Source: Melieria omissa
Taxonomy: Eukaryota; Arthropoda; Insecta; Diptera; Ulidiidae
Length of the DNA stretch: 64,000 bases
NCBI GenBank assembly: GCA_963971225.1
Contig: OZ020267.1
Location: 89,889,648-89,953,647, forward strand
Direction: 5' to 3'
Below, piece after piece: positions 51,998-61,953 of this stretch. The notes beneath the pieces were generated by a model. That model saw nothing but the letters and a program-made list of their open reading frames with translations, did no database searches and had not been told where the DNA came from. How positions within the stretch are numbered: position 1 is the first letter of the stretch; every line of letters starts with the position of its first letter. A program made the translations under genes and the position numbers.

Positions 51998-52273
51998 AGG
52001 TTAGATAAGAGAACAAAACACTTAATGCCTTTGTATTTTTAAGATCTCAGTTTTTAGTTAATCAAAACGCTTAAATTTTTTATCGAAATAATCGAAGTAA
52101 AACTAAAAGCACAAACAAATTAACTATTTTATTTTTTTTATCAAATATGCATATATATGCACTTTATGATACATCGGTTGCAAAGTAATAAGTTATGTTT
52201 AAGTGTCATTTTTGGATAAAACAAAATGCTATGAAACTGAAGTTAAATGTCAAATGAAAAACTTTTAAGTTAA

Positions 52274-52619
52274 CTCTTCAATTCCCAGTGTCACCTGTAG
52301 GTGACAGATGCTTAATATTTGTTTTCCTACCACATAGGTTTTTATTTTTAAATTCTAACACTTGTATAGCAAAGTCAATTAGTAGTACTTGTTTATTTAT
52401 TTTTCCTACCAACGCTAGCGATACGTCATTTGTAAAATTTATTCATTTGTTTCACGCGTAATTAAAGCAGTGCGAGTTTGTGTGGTTTCTTTCAATATAA
52501 AAATGAGGGTAGTTTAAACATTTTTTATGTATTTTTTTGTCTTATCCAAACGTATCTAAGTTCTTTTATTTAAAAAGAAAATTTTCTTTTTCACTATTTT
52601 GGACATGGGAATTGAAGGG
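52274..52619. mobile_element. piggyBac-type MITE (346 bp) nested in the hAT
   Basis: Lies between TTAA at 52270-52273 and 52620-52623. Termini CTCTTCAATTCCCA and TGGGAATTGAAGGG are inverted repeats. TTAA duplication with CCC-type ends is the piggyBac signature. A 19-bp palindrome, GTGTCACCTGTAGGTGACA, sits 14 bp inside the left end. No coding frame. Confidence 0.8.
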
Positions 52620-52864
52620 TTAAACAAAATGTGATTAAATTCAAGATAAAAAAGCTTGAAACTACCCAAATGTGATTAAAATGTGTCCATTTTTATGGTA
52701 ACTATATTATAAACAAGTATTTATGCAATTCGGGAAAATTGTTTTATTAAAAAATTTGTTATATGAATCCCGGGATTAAATCCCGGGATCCCGGGATTTG
52801 ACTTTTCAATCCCGAAAATCCCGGGATCGCAAAATGGCAAAAAATTGCGATCCCTAGTGCATAC

Positions 52865-53984
52865 CGAGTGCTCCCAATACATGTCGCCTCATAGGTCATC
52901 GCGCTGGTAACCGTCTCCCTAAATGTCGGCTGGCCCATCACCAACGCACTACGACGTGTCTCCGGATCATGAAGACCTTCAATAAACGCCTCAATCTTCA
53001 TCCTCTCGAGATCATCAGCGCCGAAGGATGGGTAGCACAGCTGTACGAGCCGCTCAATGTCTGCTGCATATGCCTGCAGCGCCTCGTTGGCCCTTTGCCT
53101 GCGATTCTTCAGCTCACAGTAGTACAGCGTTCTGTTGTGCTCGTCGCTGTATTTGGCTGCCAGCGCCCTTATGACGGTCTCGTACTCACTTCGTAAACAC
53201 TCTGGAACTGATTTTATTACCTCAGCCGCAGCACCTTTAAGAGCCAGCGCCAATCTCCGACCTTTCCTTACATCGGTCCACTGATTTTCCAGAGCAGCCA
53301 AGACGAATTTCAGCTTGAATGTATCGAACGGCGTAGTCCCATCATAACTAGGAACTTCTGTTTGGCTGGCAACACTTTCCGGAACCGGCGGCAACAATTC
53401 TCGCGGCTGTACCTAAGGCGCTAGTCCATTTTCCTGTTCATCGAGTCCTCCAGACTATCAACTCGTTTGTTTAGGGAATCATCAAGATCGTCAACACGTT
53501 TGTTCAGGGAATCATCCAGGTCGTCGTCTCGTTTATCAAAATTCTCCATTCGCGTCTCGAGATGCTCAACTTTCACGTTTCACGTCAGGCTATCGGAAAT
53601 TGCCTCCACCTTCTGCTCTATGCGCTCAGAATTTTCCGCCATTTCTCGGTTCACAGTTTCCAGTTTCGCTGCCATTTCACGGTTGGAAGTCTCGAACATG
53701 CCTTTAAGTGCAACCATAAGCTGGCTCATGTCCATTGCTTGTGGTGGCACAGCCGCTGCAGCCGTACTTTGCATCGACGCAGCACCTGCAGGTGATTCCT
53801 CCACTTTGGCCGACGCTTCTTGTTCTTGCGCTCCGAACTCGTGCACAGTCCAATCGACGCCTCGTGCCTCACATGCTTCTCGCAAGCGCAACTGCAACTC
53901 CACCTTTCCGCCAGCAGTCGGCAAATTCCAGGCAGCCAACTCCTTCTTCTGCTGGTCTACCTTCAGCAGCTCGAGTTTAACCAT
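52865..53984 (-). pseudogene. gag: Gypsy copy 3 Gag, unit 2
   Basis: Duplicate of 42593-43707: SAP-like and coiled-coil frame 53580-53984, capsid frame from 53397. The capsid frame now runs into the hAT and ends at 52759 with a non-Gag tail. The same internal frame break at about 53398-53579 as in unit 1 shows it predates the duplication. Confidence 0.87.
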
Positions 53985-54052
53985 GTCCGTGCTTTTATAA
54001 TTTTATTTTTTGCTTACTTTCAATTTTCCACAATCCCACTTCTGCCACCTAA

Positions 54053-54476
54053 TGTTACGAATGCTAGTTCTAGTGGGCTAGTACGTATCTCTAGATTGCG
54101 TAATTTGAAAATAAAACACACTTACTTTCTCAAACGCAGTCAATAAAAACCAACTATCACTTTATTTCATAGTTTTGCACTTCACTGTCTTTACACTTAA
54201 GTATTTGCTCAATTACTCCGTGTGGCAGCTTTACTAGTCAAAATCAGACTGACTCGCTACGCCGCACCCGGCTGCCTTTTATACCTGTCCGGCCATCGCG
54301 CAGATCGTTCTCGCACATTCCAGAGTGGACTAAAGGTTTCCGTGATGATCGCGACCATCATTGCCAGGTTGAACTAAAAGTTTCCATTATCGCGGTCATC
54401 ATTGCCAGGTTGAATTATGGCACGACGCGTAGCGCCAGGGTTGCTTTGCACAGCGACAGATTGTCTTATCCTTACA
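54053..54476 (-). repeat. Gypsy copy 3 LTR, unit 2
   Basis: 424 bp, duplicate of 43776-44203. It differs mainly near 54318 (ACATTCCAGAG against ACATCTCGCACAGAG in unit 1). Confidence 0.9.
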
Positions 54477-54648
54477 ATATTATTGCCACTCCAAATAATA
54501 GTGCGCTATATTTAAGATACATTTAGTATCAATGTGCAATATTCTAAAAAACAACCAAATGGGATCAAAAATCACCAAATAACCAAATTTAATTTTCAAA
54601 AATAAAAATAACCATTTTTGGTTGAAAATAACCAAAACGGCAGCGCTG
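54477..54648. mobile_element. hAT MITE remnant, unit 2
   Basis: Duplicate of 44204-44375, ending GGCAGCGCTG before GTGATGAG. Confidence 0.75.
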
Positions 54649-54939
54649 GTGATGAGCTCTGCTAGAACAATCGAGATAGAAAGTACAACTGGAATGTGCA
54701 AGAAACTTCGGCGCGATAAGAAAACTGGTATAAAAGTAGCAGTGTGCTGCGCGGTGAGTCTGAGTCTGTTCTGAGCAAGCAAAGGGGATACTTGCAATAG
54801 TAGTGTAAAGTAGAATAAGTGTAAATGTGTAAATAAAGTGATTGTTAGTTTTTGACTGCGTTTGCGCTGAATAATTGAAGTTGTTTTATTTTCAAACACA
54901 ATCCAAACGAACCTTGGAAATCTTGGGATCTTCGTAACA
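54649..54939 (+). repeat. Gypsy B 5' LTR (partial), unit 2
   Basis: Duplicate of 44376-44666, with TATA box and CGTAACA end; primer site follows at about 54942. Confidence 0.87.
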
Positions 54940-55012
54940 TTTGGTGTCAGAAGTCAGGATTGTGTTACTGAAGATAAACAAAAAAAATAAATAAAGTTAT
55001 AAAAACGCAGAT

Positions 55013-56499
55013 ATGGTTAAACTCGAGTTGTTGAAGGTGGACCAGCTGAAGAAGGAGCTGACTGCCTGGAATTTACCGACTGCTGGCGGAAAGGTGGAGT
55101 TGCAGCTGCGCTTGCGAGAGGCGTGTGAGGCACGAGGCGTCGATTGGACTGCACACAAGTTCGGAACGCAGGAACAAGAAGCGTCGGCCAAAGTGGAAGA
55201 ATCACCTGCAGGTGCTGCGTCGATGCAAAGTACGGCTGCAGCGGCTGTGCCACCACAAGCAATGGACATGAGCCAGCTTATGGTTGCAATGAGAGGCATG
55301 TTTCAAGAAACTTCTGTCAGTGGACCAATGTTAGGAAAGGTCGGAGGCTGATACTGGCTCTAAGAGGTCCTGCGGCTCTGAGGTAATAAAAACAATTCCG
55401 GAAGGTTTGAGAGGTGATTACGAGACCGTCATAAGGGCACTGGCAGCCAGATACAGTGACGAGCACAACAAAATGTTGTATTATTGCGAGCTGAAGAGCC
55501 GCAGGCAAAGAGCAAACAAGGCGCTGCAGACATATGCAGCAGACATTGAGCGGCTCGTACAGTTTTGCTACCCGAAATTCGGCGCTGAATATCTCGACAG
55601 GATGAAAATTGAGGACAGTTGCTGGCGATGTGGCAAGCGAGGCCACATATCACGAGACTGCCATCTGCGAGAAAAGCGTTCCGGGCAACAGACGTCGCCA
55701 AAATGGGCCGACGCGCTGCCATACCATTTTGGCAAAACCGAGCGCAGGCAGATTGTGGATGTTCGGTCGGTAAGAGTTCTGCAAGAGGAAGATTGCCTTG
55801 CGGAACGGCTACAGAAGGATCAGCGCAAGGATACGGATCTCGCGAAGATCATCAAAGGCAAAGCGCAGAGATTACGGCCAGACTGGCAGGAGATGGCTGA
55901 TGAGAGCCCGATCACGAAGGCTTACTGGACACAGTGGCAAATTCTACGTCTGCAGGATGGCTGCCTATACCGCGATTGGGAGAGCAGGACCAGAAAATCC
56001 CTAATAGTGGTCCCGAGAGGCCGAATCGACGATGTCATCGAGGAAAACCATAACGACTCCAGTGGAGGGCACCTAGGCATCGCAAAAACTGTCGCCAAGA
56101 TAAGAAGGCGGTTGTATTGGGTAGGATGAGTATGTCGCTGAGTGGATCAGAGGCTGTGATCGGTGTTCGGCTGCGAAAGGGCCGAGGAGAAGATCGCGGA
56201 GCCGCACTCAACTAGTTGAAAGCAGGTTAACAGCGAGCTATGGTCTACGCGCTAACCCGAAAGGGTTGCAGGAAGGCAATCTGGTAATACTTTACAACCC
56301 ACAGCGGAGGAAAGGTTTGTCTCCAAAACATAAAACATCATGGGAAGGACCGTACAAAGTCGTGACGAAGATTAATGACGTGGTGTACAGAGTTCAACGC
56401 TGCAGCAACAGAAACGCGAGGTTGAAAGTATTCCATTTGGAGCGCCTGGCGTCTTACTCCGGCGGAGCCTCGGTACTTGTTCGGGAAGAACAAGTCTAA
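55013..56499 (+). pseudogene. Gypsy B Gag and integrase remnants, unit 2
   Basis: Duplicate of 44739-46225, with the same three frames: SAP-like Gag start 55013-55351, Gag-to-integrase fused frame 55407-56129, integrase C-terminus 56266-56499. The breaks are identical to unit 1. Confidence 0.9.
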
Positions 56500-56816
56500 G
56501 TGGTGGGCAGTGAAATAGAGCTGGAAAACAATCGATGCTTGCCACCATCGCTGTTTTCGATGTTTCCGGAGCAAACCATCGATGAAACATCGATGTTTTT
56601 CATTTTATTTTTAAAACCACTTACAGTTAAAAACATATTTATATTAACTTTTTTTGTATACTATTGCAAAAGAGCAATTGAAAATAAACAATTTTATTTC
56701 AAAACATTTTCATTAATTTTACATTAATTAAACTTAAGGAACAAGTCATGAATTATAAATATATATGCACAAGGCCCTTATTGATATTTAAAAAAAATTC
56801 AGAGATCAAACAATTT

Positions 56817-57056
56817 TTAGTTTTTGTTCAAAAACAAAAGTTTGTTAACATTACATTTGAGCGAGCATCTGCGCTCGGAAATTATCTGTCCCGCTTTGCT
56901 GAATATTCCTTCAGATTCGCACGACGATGCTGGGACGCAAAGGAACTGTTTTGCTATATTTTTGATAGACAACATATCCCACTGCACTGCATTCCTAAAA
57001 ATAATATTTTTAATATTTTCGTAAATACATACAACTAACTTCTTCTTACCTTCCAA
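56817..57056 (-). pseudogene. hAT transposase C-terminal dimerisation part
   Basis: Contains FLCVPASSCESEGIFSKAGQ followed by ISERRCSLKCNVNKLLFLNK, the expected C-terminal domain. It is separated from the catalytic frame by frameshifts and stops in 57057-57286, where remnants of the linking sequence can be read in other frames. Confidence 0.87.
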
Positions 57057-57286
57057 TATTCCAAGGGATTGGATTCCTCTGCTGCAATTTGTTGTTCCTA
57101 ATGCTGTCTTATAAGAATAATAGCGTCAGTCTTGGAAGATACGATTTTTCTTTGCATTTTATCCTTCATAAAGGAGAAACGTTTGGTTCTGTTGGGGTGC
57201 TGGATGAGAGGTTAGCGGATTTTTGGACAACTCATTGAACAGTTCCTCCTCTAAGGCTTTTGCAGCTTGTTCGGCGTTCGACGCTG

Positions 57287-58318
57287 TTAAAACCCATCCT
57301 TTTTGAATCGCGGATCGACAATGGTAGCAATCATAGTTATTGTTCTTGTTTCGTACTGGAAAAGGCGTGCAGGTAAACGATCTTTAACGTAGTTCAGTGC
57401 AGCTATAGCCTCTGACGCTTCCAAGTTATGTATATCATTTAATCCCTTATGTAATTCGCAGATAAGTGGAATTACAATGGATATGGTTACTCTTTTATCC
57501 GCAGAAATAGAAGTGATGGGATCATGGAACGGGCGCAGTATTTTAAGAAGTTCCTTTATCGTGCTTATTTCGTCTGCAGATAATGGCTGCGGGGCCTTTT
57601 CAATGCTTAAAAGTGTGGTCGAAATAGACTCGATGGTAATTACAATGCGTTGCAACATTTGAAACGCACTACTCCATCGTGTAGCCACCTCCTGGATTAA
57701 ACCATAGGCATTGTCAACGCCCTGAGCTATCTTAAATTTCTCGTAAGCTATAGTGCTACTTTTAAAAAATGCCACGATACGCTTGCTTTTTAAAAGGATT
57801 TCGCTTAAAAAACTTTGCTTCAGAAGATCTTGTACCAGCAAGTTCAATGTATGTGCAAAGCAAGGACAATTTTTGATTTTCAGTATCTCGCACGCCTTTC
57901 TCATTGATGCATCATTATCTGTCACTATCGCCACGATCTTGTGCGTCAAGCCCCACTCATTAAAAACTATGCGAAGAGAATCTTCAATATTTGCAGCCGT
58001 ATGATTTTTCGACGATAAAAGTTTTTGAGTTGATAAAACTGCTGAGTTTGGTTCAAACTGGTTATTAATGAAGTGGCAAGTTACAGTAAGATAGCCTTCG
58101 TTGGCTTTAGATGTCCAGGCATCTGTTGTTATGGCAACATGATCAACACATTCAATTTCAATTTTAACTTTTTGTTTTAATTCGTTGTTCAGTACAACAT
58201 TTCGAAGGTGTGTCTTGCGCGGTATATGGTACCTTAGATCCAGCTCGTTTACAAGCCTGCAGAAACCGGAGTCGTTTACAATATTGAACGGCTGCACATC
58301 CGAAGCAATCATTTGCAT
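57287..58318 (-). CDS. hAT transposase catalytic region (344-codon frame)
   Basis: The transposase cuts and pastes the element at 8-bp staggered targets. The frame shows the first catalytic Asp in VAITTDAWTSKANEGYLTVT, the second in VTDNDASMRKACEI, the C-x2-H in PCFAHTLNLLVQD and the RWSS motif (EVATRWSSAFQML), then part of the helical insertion domain. It ends at VDPRFKKDGF-stop. The last catalytic Glu region and the C-terminus are displaced by frameshift, so this protein would be truncated. Part of this frame is joined to the LINE endonuclease at 47013-47984. Confidence 0.88.
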   Translation of the reverse strand: MQMIASDVQPFNIVNDSGFCRLVNELDLRYHIPRKTHLRNVVLNNELKQKVKIEIECVDHVAITTDAWTSKANEGYLTVTCHFINNQFEPNSAVLSTQKLLSSKNHTAANIEDSLRIVFNEWGLTHKIVAIVTDNDASMRKACEILKIKNCPCFAHTLNLLVQDLLKQSFLSEILLKSKRIVAFFKSSTIAYEKFKIAQGVDNAYGLIQEVATRWSSAFQMLQRIVITIESISTTLLSIEKAPQPLSADEISTIKELLKILRPFHDPITSISADKRVTISIVIPLICELHKGLNDIHNLEASEAIAALNYVKDRLPARLFQYETRTITMIATIVDPRFKKDGF

Positions 58319-58650
58319 GCCCTTTTATCTAATTTTAATTTTTTTGCTGAATCATTTTGATACGACGAGTTTCTTTCTAAAAATTGATTTATGCCAAAAT
58401 CCAATTCACTTTTTTGATTTGTTATTATATCCGGATGAATACGCTTTAGGTGGTCCATCAGGTTCGTTGTGTTGCCGCCTGTTTTGTACTGTTTTCCGCA
58501 CTGTTTACAAATCGCCACATTAGGTTCCTTCGCCCTTTTAAAAAACTGCCACACCACAGAGATACTATCTTTTTTTCGTTTTGGGCTGGAAACATCAGGA
58601 AGTTCGTTTTTCTTAGATTTTGTTGTTACTATATTTGCAAAAAAAGAACA
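58309..58650 (-). CDS. hAT transposase N-terminal BED zinc finger
   Basis: On the minus strand SVVWQFFKRAKEPNVAICKQ, then C-x2-C and H-x4-H (CKQCGKQYKTGG, LMDHLKRIH), form a BED finger that would bind the element ends. The frame runs to a stop at 58309-58311 and overlaps the catalytic frame by a few bases in a different frame, so a single-base slip or short intron lies near 58315. The true start is uncertain; the open frame reaches 58704. Confidence 0.82.
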   Translation of the reverse strand, partial: CSFFANIVTTKSKKNELPDVSSPKRKKDSISVVWQFFKRAKEPNVAICKQCGKQYKTGGNTTNLMDHLKRIHPDIITNQKSELDFGINQFLERNSSYQNDSAKKLKLDKRACK

Positions 58651-58918
58651 CATTAGTAAACCAAACATGTTTGGAACACGTACCATATTTTTATATATGC
58701 ACAATCAGTCACACACATATGTACATGCACTCGAAGCAACATGGCGTCACCGCTGGTACTTATACATATTGCAAGTGAACAATAACACATACTTTTAAGG
58801 TACTTGTCCATGGTTTTTATTTTTCCTCATCCACAACCACCCTTAACGAACACCGCCGTAAGCTGCTACGAGTAAATTCTGCAGAAAGAAATATGTTTCA
58901 GGCCAAAAAAAACAATAT

Positions 58919-59318
58919 TGTTACGAAAATTCAGGTTCTTTTCGGATTGTGCTTGAAAATAAAACAACTTCAATTACTCAGCGCAAAACGCAGTCAGAAA
59001 CCAACAATCACTTTATTTACAGATTTACACTTTGCTTGTATCCACACTTGTTGCCACTTTGCTTGCTCAACACAGACTCGACCCCTTGCGCTGCCACTGC
59101 TGCTTTTATACTAGTTTTCTTATCGCGCCGAAGTTTCTTGCACATTCCAGTTCTACTCTCTATCTCGATTGTTCTAGCACAGCTCATCACCTTTTGCGAA
59201 CCATCCTCGCCATATTATAGCAAGCGAATTATAGAAAGTTTGCTGTACTCTAAAGTGCATGCCTAAAAGTATGCTTGGAAAAACATTCATGCACAGCACA
59301 GAGTGCTTCATCGTTTCA
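58919..59318 (-). repeat. Solo LTR of Gypsy B inside the hAT
   Basis: 400 bp, TGTTACGAAAATTC to CATCGTTTCA on the plus strand, the full reverse of the B LTR. No internal region adjoins it, so it is a recombination product. Flanking tetramers ATAT and ATAA are close but not identical. It supplies the complete LTR start missing from 44376. Confidence 0.88.
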
Positions 59319-59349
59319 ATAATAACACCGGCACACAAACCGCCATTTT

Positions 59350-59790
59350 TTGCAGTTTTTTGCAATTTACTCAAAATTTTGAGGGTGTACGGACCAAACT
59401 GACCTCGGATTCGGTTTCAGCGCACCGAAATACAAAAGGATAGGTGGGTCTAGTCAAATGTACAGACCACTTTTTTTTTTGTTTGCCGGTGTAATGGCAG
59501 TTTTTTGCAATTTACTCAAAATTTTGAGGGAGTACGGACAAAACTGACCTCGGATTCGGTTTCAGCGCACCGAAATACATAAGGATAGGTGGGTCTAGTC
59601 AAATGTACAGACCACTTTTTTTTTTTGTATGCTAGTGTAGTGGCAGTTTTTTGCAATTTACTCAAAATTTTGAGGGTGTACGGACAAAACTGACCTCGGA
59701 TTCGGTTTCAGCGCACCGAAATACATAAGGATAGGTGGGTCTAGCCAAATGTACAGACCACTTTTTTGTTTTTGTGTGCCGGTGTAATTT
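59350..59790. repeat. 147-bp direct repeat, three copies, inside the hAT
   Basis: The phrase TTTTTTGCAATTTACTCAAA recurs at about 59355, 59501 and 59645. Each unit also contains GACCTCGGATTCGGTTTCAG and GGATAGGTGGGTCTAG. Units are nearly identical, so expansion is recent. Confidence 0.9.
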
Positions 59791-59926
59791 TACTTACATG
59801 CTTTTCGTTCAGCTACGCAAAGAGAATAAAAAGCATCGATAGTGATAGCCAAACATCGATGTTTTCAGAATATACGAAAACATCGATGTATCGATAGTAC
59901 CATCGATGTTTTTTCCAGCTCTACAG

Positions 59927-60261
59927 TGAAACGATAAGGCACTCTGTGCTGAATGCTTTTCTATGCACGAATGCTTTTCCAAGCATACTCTTAGGCATGC
60001 ACTTTGGAGTACGCCAAACTTGCTATAATTCGGCGCGACAAGAAAACTGGTATAAAAGCAGCAATGTGCAGCGCGGTGAGTCTGAGTCTGTGCTGAGCAA
60101 GCAAAGGAGATACATGCAATAGTAGTGTAAAGTAGAACAAGTGTAAATGTGTAAATAAAGTGATTGTTAGTTTTTGACTGCGTTTGAGCTAAATAATTGA
60201 AGTTGTTTTATTTTCAAAAACAATCCGAACGAACCTTGGAAAACTTGGGATTTTCGTAACA
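59927..60261 (+). repeat. 3' LTR of Gypsy B
   Basis: 335 bp, TGAAACGATAAGGC to TTTCGTAACA, followed by ATAT (60262-60265). It has a TATA box near 60050 (GGTATAAAAGCAGC). It is the partner of 54649-54939, separated by the hAT. About 65 bp are missing relative to the solo LTR. Confidence 0.88.
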
Positions 60262-60273
60262 ATATATATAGAA

Positions 60274-60578
60274 GCCGCCGTAGCTCAGCTGGCTAGTGCG
60301 TTGGGCCGCGACTCAAGACTCCGCGAGTTCAATACTCCGTTGCGTTAACACCGAAAAAAAGAAAAACAATTTTTCTTTCGGCGGCTGTCCTCTCAGCAGG
60401 AAATGGCAAACCTCTGAGAGTAAAATTGCCTATGAAAAAGCTCCCAACTCGCCGTTCGGAATCGGCATAAAACTGTAGGTCCCTGCCAACCTTGTAAAAA
60501 CATTCGCACGCACAACACTGTTGGTTGCGGGTAGCTAGGCCTTAGTCTCGTAATCGGGCTGTCGTGCCAGTCAAGAAA
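60274..60578 (+). mobile_element. tRNA-derived SINE, copy 2
   Basis: GCCGCCGTAGCTCAGCTGG with A box, degraded B box (AGTTCAATACTCC), then the same body as the SINE at 15842 (GAAATGGCAAACCTCTGAGA, GCTAGGCCTTAGTCTCG). It ends in an A/G-rich tail. Diverged from copy 1 by many substitutions and small indels. The target duplication is unclear (GAA-rich on both sides). Confidence 0.85.
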
Positions 60579-60579
60579 A

Positions 60580-61170
60580 AGAAGAATGTGGAATATATTG
60601 TTGTTAATCAAAATACCAATACCTTTCTTATTTGTGGTGTTGTTAGACATATTATTAAAGTACGCTTCGTACTGTTTAGGTGCGGCTGCAGCCACATTGA
60701 AGGCTAAGTGCGTCTCTTGTAGTAAGACGACCGAAGGGTGGAGGACTTGAACAAGAGTGCCAGTTCATGATAGTTATTGTAGGAGCCATTTAGTTCCATT
60801 TAAGAATCTCAGTCATTGTGGATTATATCCTTTAGAAGCATAGGCGGAGATGTGGGTGATCTGCACTCTCTTTCTAAAGAGGGTGTAGAGGTCATGAGTG
60901 AGTTGCAGTGATTTGAAAGAGAATGAGAGATGGGATGAAGTAATTGAGCTTAAACACAATTAATAATAAACAGTGTACTTGGTATGTGAGTCGTCGTCGG
61001 AGGTGATTTCGTCAGTGAGAGTATAAATCACGGTAGGTTTTTTGTCCGATTTGCCTGATATTGGTTTTTTGTTAATACGTGGGTTCTGTTCAGAGGTTAG
61101 AGAGTGAGAATGATTAGAAAAGGAATGGTTTGCCGGAATAGGTGTAGGATTGCGATTTGATTGCAAGTAA
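60580..61170 (-). pseudogene. I-like LINE fragment: ORF1 end and endonuclease start
   Basis: On the minus strand a Ser/Asn/Lys-rich frame (60960-61166) is followed by ILKWNLNG-like and NVAAAAPKQYEAYFNN plus GIGILINNNIFH (60590-60700), the N-terminal endonuclease pattern of LINE ORF2. Several stops and frameshifts. The catalytic core is not present. Assignment to the I group is tentative. Confidence 0.6.
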
Positions 61171-61179
61171 TTGTGAGAG

Positions 61180-61395
61180 GGAGTGATCTGGGTCTGTTTT
61201 GGAATTATTATGGTTTTCGATGTGTGTTGGCTTAAAAAGGTTGAAGTTTACAATGCTTTCCATTGCTTCGAAAAGCACCGAACAGATTGCTATAGATCGG
61301 TAGTTCGCAGGGTCAGTAGTCTTGCCTTTTTTAGGAACTGGTTGAACATTTGCTACCTTCCAACATGTCAGAAAAACACCTGTGGTGTATGACAT
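61180..61395 (-). pseudogene. LINE reverse transcriptase fragment
   Basis: Minus-strand frame with FLTCWKVANVQPVPKKGKTT and DPANYRSIAI, the first RT motifs (W-x-ANVxPV-KKG, NYRPI-like). Both flanks are unrelated. In minus-strand order RT precedes the endonuclease piece at 60580-61170, so it must come from a different or rearranged element. Confidence 0.78.
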
Positions 61396-61527
61396 GTTGC
61401 AAAGTTTGCGTAATGGTCAAGCCAGCGAAGTAGCGCACAAAACAAGGGCTCTGAAGTATTATTTGCATCTACCCGTGTGCGAAAATGTATTTTTGGCATG
61501 GAGCAAGAGACATTATCGACTAAGTAT

Positions 61528-61942
61528 TGTCACGAAAATTACTTCACAGGTTCGTTTTGATTGTGTTTGAAAATAAAACAACTTCAATTATTCAGCGCAA
61601 AACGCAGTCAGAAACTAACAATCACTTTATTTACAGATTGACACTTGTTCTAACTTTACACTACTACTATTGCATGATTCCCCATTGCTTGCTCAACACA
61701 GACTCGACCCCTTGCGCTGCACACTGCTGCTTTTATACCAGTTTTCTTATCGCGCCGAAGTTTCTTGCACGTTCCAGTTTTACTTTCTATCTCGATTCTT
61801 CTAGCAAAGTTTATTACCTTTCGCGAACCATCCTTGCCATGTCGGACTATCCAAGCGAATTATACCAAATTTGCGTACTTCAAAGTGCATGCCTAAAAGT
61901 ATGCTTGGAAAAGCATTCAGCACAGAGTGCTTTCTCGTTTCA
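61528..61942 (-). repeat. 3' LTR of a second Gypsy B element
   Basis: 415 bp, TGTCACGAAAAT to TTCTCGTTTCA on the plus strand. The first copy of the end motif is changed (TGTCACG for TGTTACG). Confidence 0.87.
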
Positions 61943-61953
61943 CTGCCCAACAC

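Larger units (their letters stand above)
50444..52856 (+). mobile_element. hAT element with ATCCCGGGAT subterminal repeats
   Basis: Ends TAGGCATCGCAAT and ATTGCGATCCCTA, an imperfect inverted repeat, flanked by the exact 8-bp duplication GTGCATAC (50436-50443, 52857-52864). Several copies of (AT)CCCGGGAT and CCCGAAAATCCCGGG lie within about 100 bp of each end. A hAT dimerisation remnant is at 50632-50730. A mariner and a piggyBac-type MITE are nested inside. Absent from unit 1, so it entered after the duplication. Confidence 0.92.
47256..57529. repeat. Tandem duplication, unit 2 (with later hAT insertion)
   Basis: Same content as unit 1 plus the 2413-bp hAT at 50444-52856 and its 8-bp duplication; without these the lengths agree within a few bases (7852 against 7853). 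At the junction the hAT sequence ATCATGGAA passes into the LINE sequence GAGAGAGTCTGAGAGG. Both parental sequences share TGGA there. Confidence 0.92.
56516..59923 (-). mobile_element. BED-finger hAT element inserted in Gypsy B
   Basis: 3408 bp from TAGAGCTGGAAAA to TTTTCCAGCTCTA, flanked by the exact 8-bp duplication CAGTGAAA (56508-56515, 59924-59931). About four CATCGATG-like motifs lie near each end (56530-56600 and 59830-59912). It carries transposase on the minus strand, a nested solo LTR (58919-59318) and a 147-bp triplicate (59350-59790). Confidence 0.93.

Noticed and set aside
58919..59318. A regulatory promoter of the hAT transposase
   Set aside because: Its full length matches the Gypsy B LTR in reverse orientation, so it is a solo LTR; any promoter effect is unproven.
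60580..61395. One continuous LINE with endonuclease and RT
   Set aside because: On the minus strand the RT piece precedes the endonuclease piece, the wrong order for a single ORF2, so they are treated as separate fragments.
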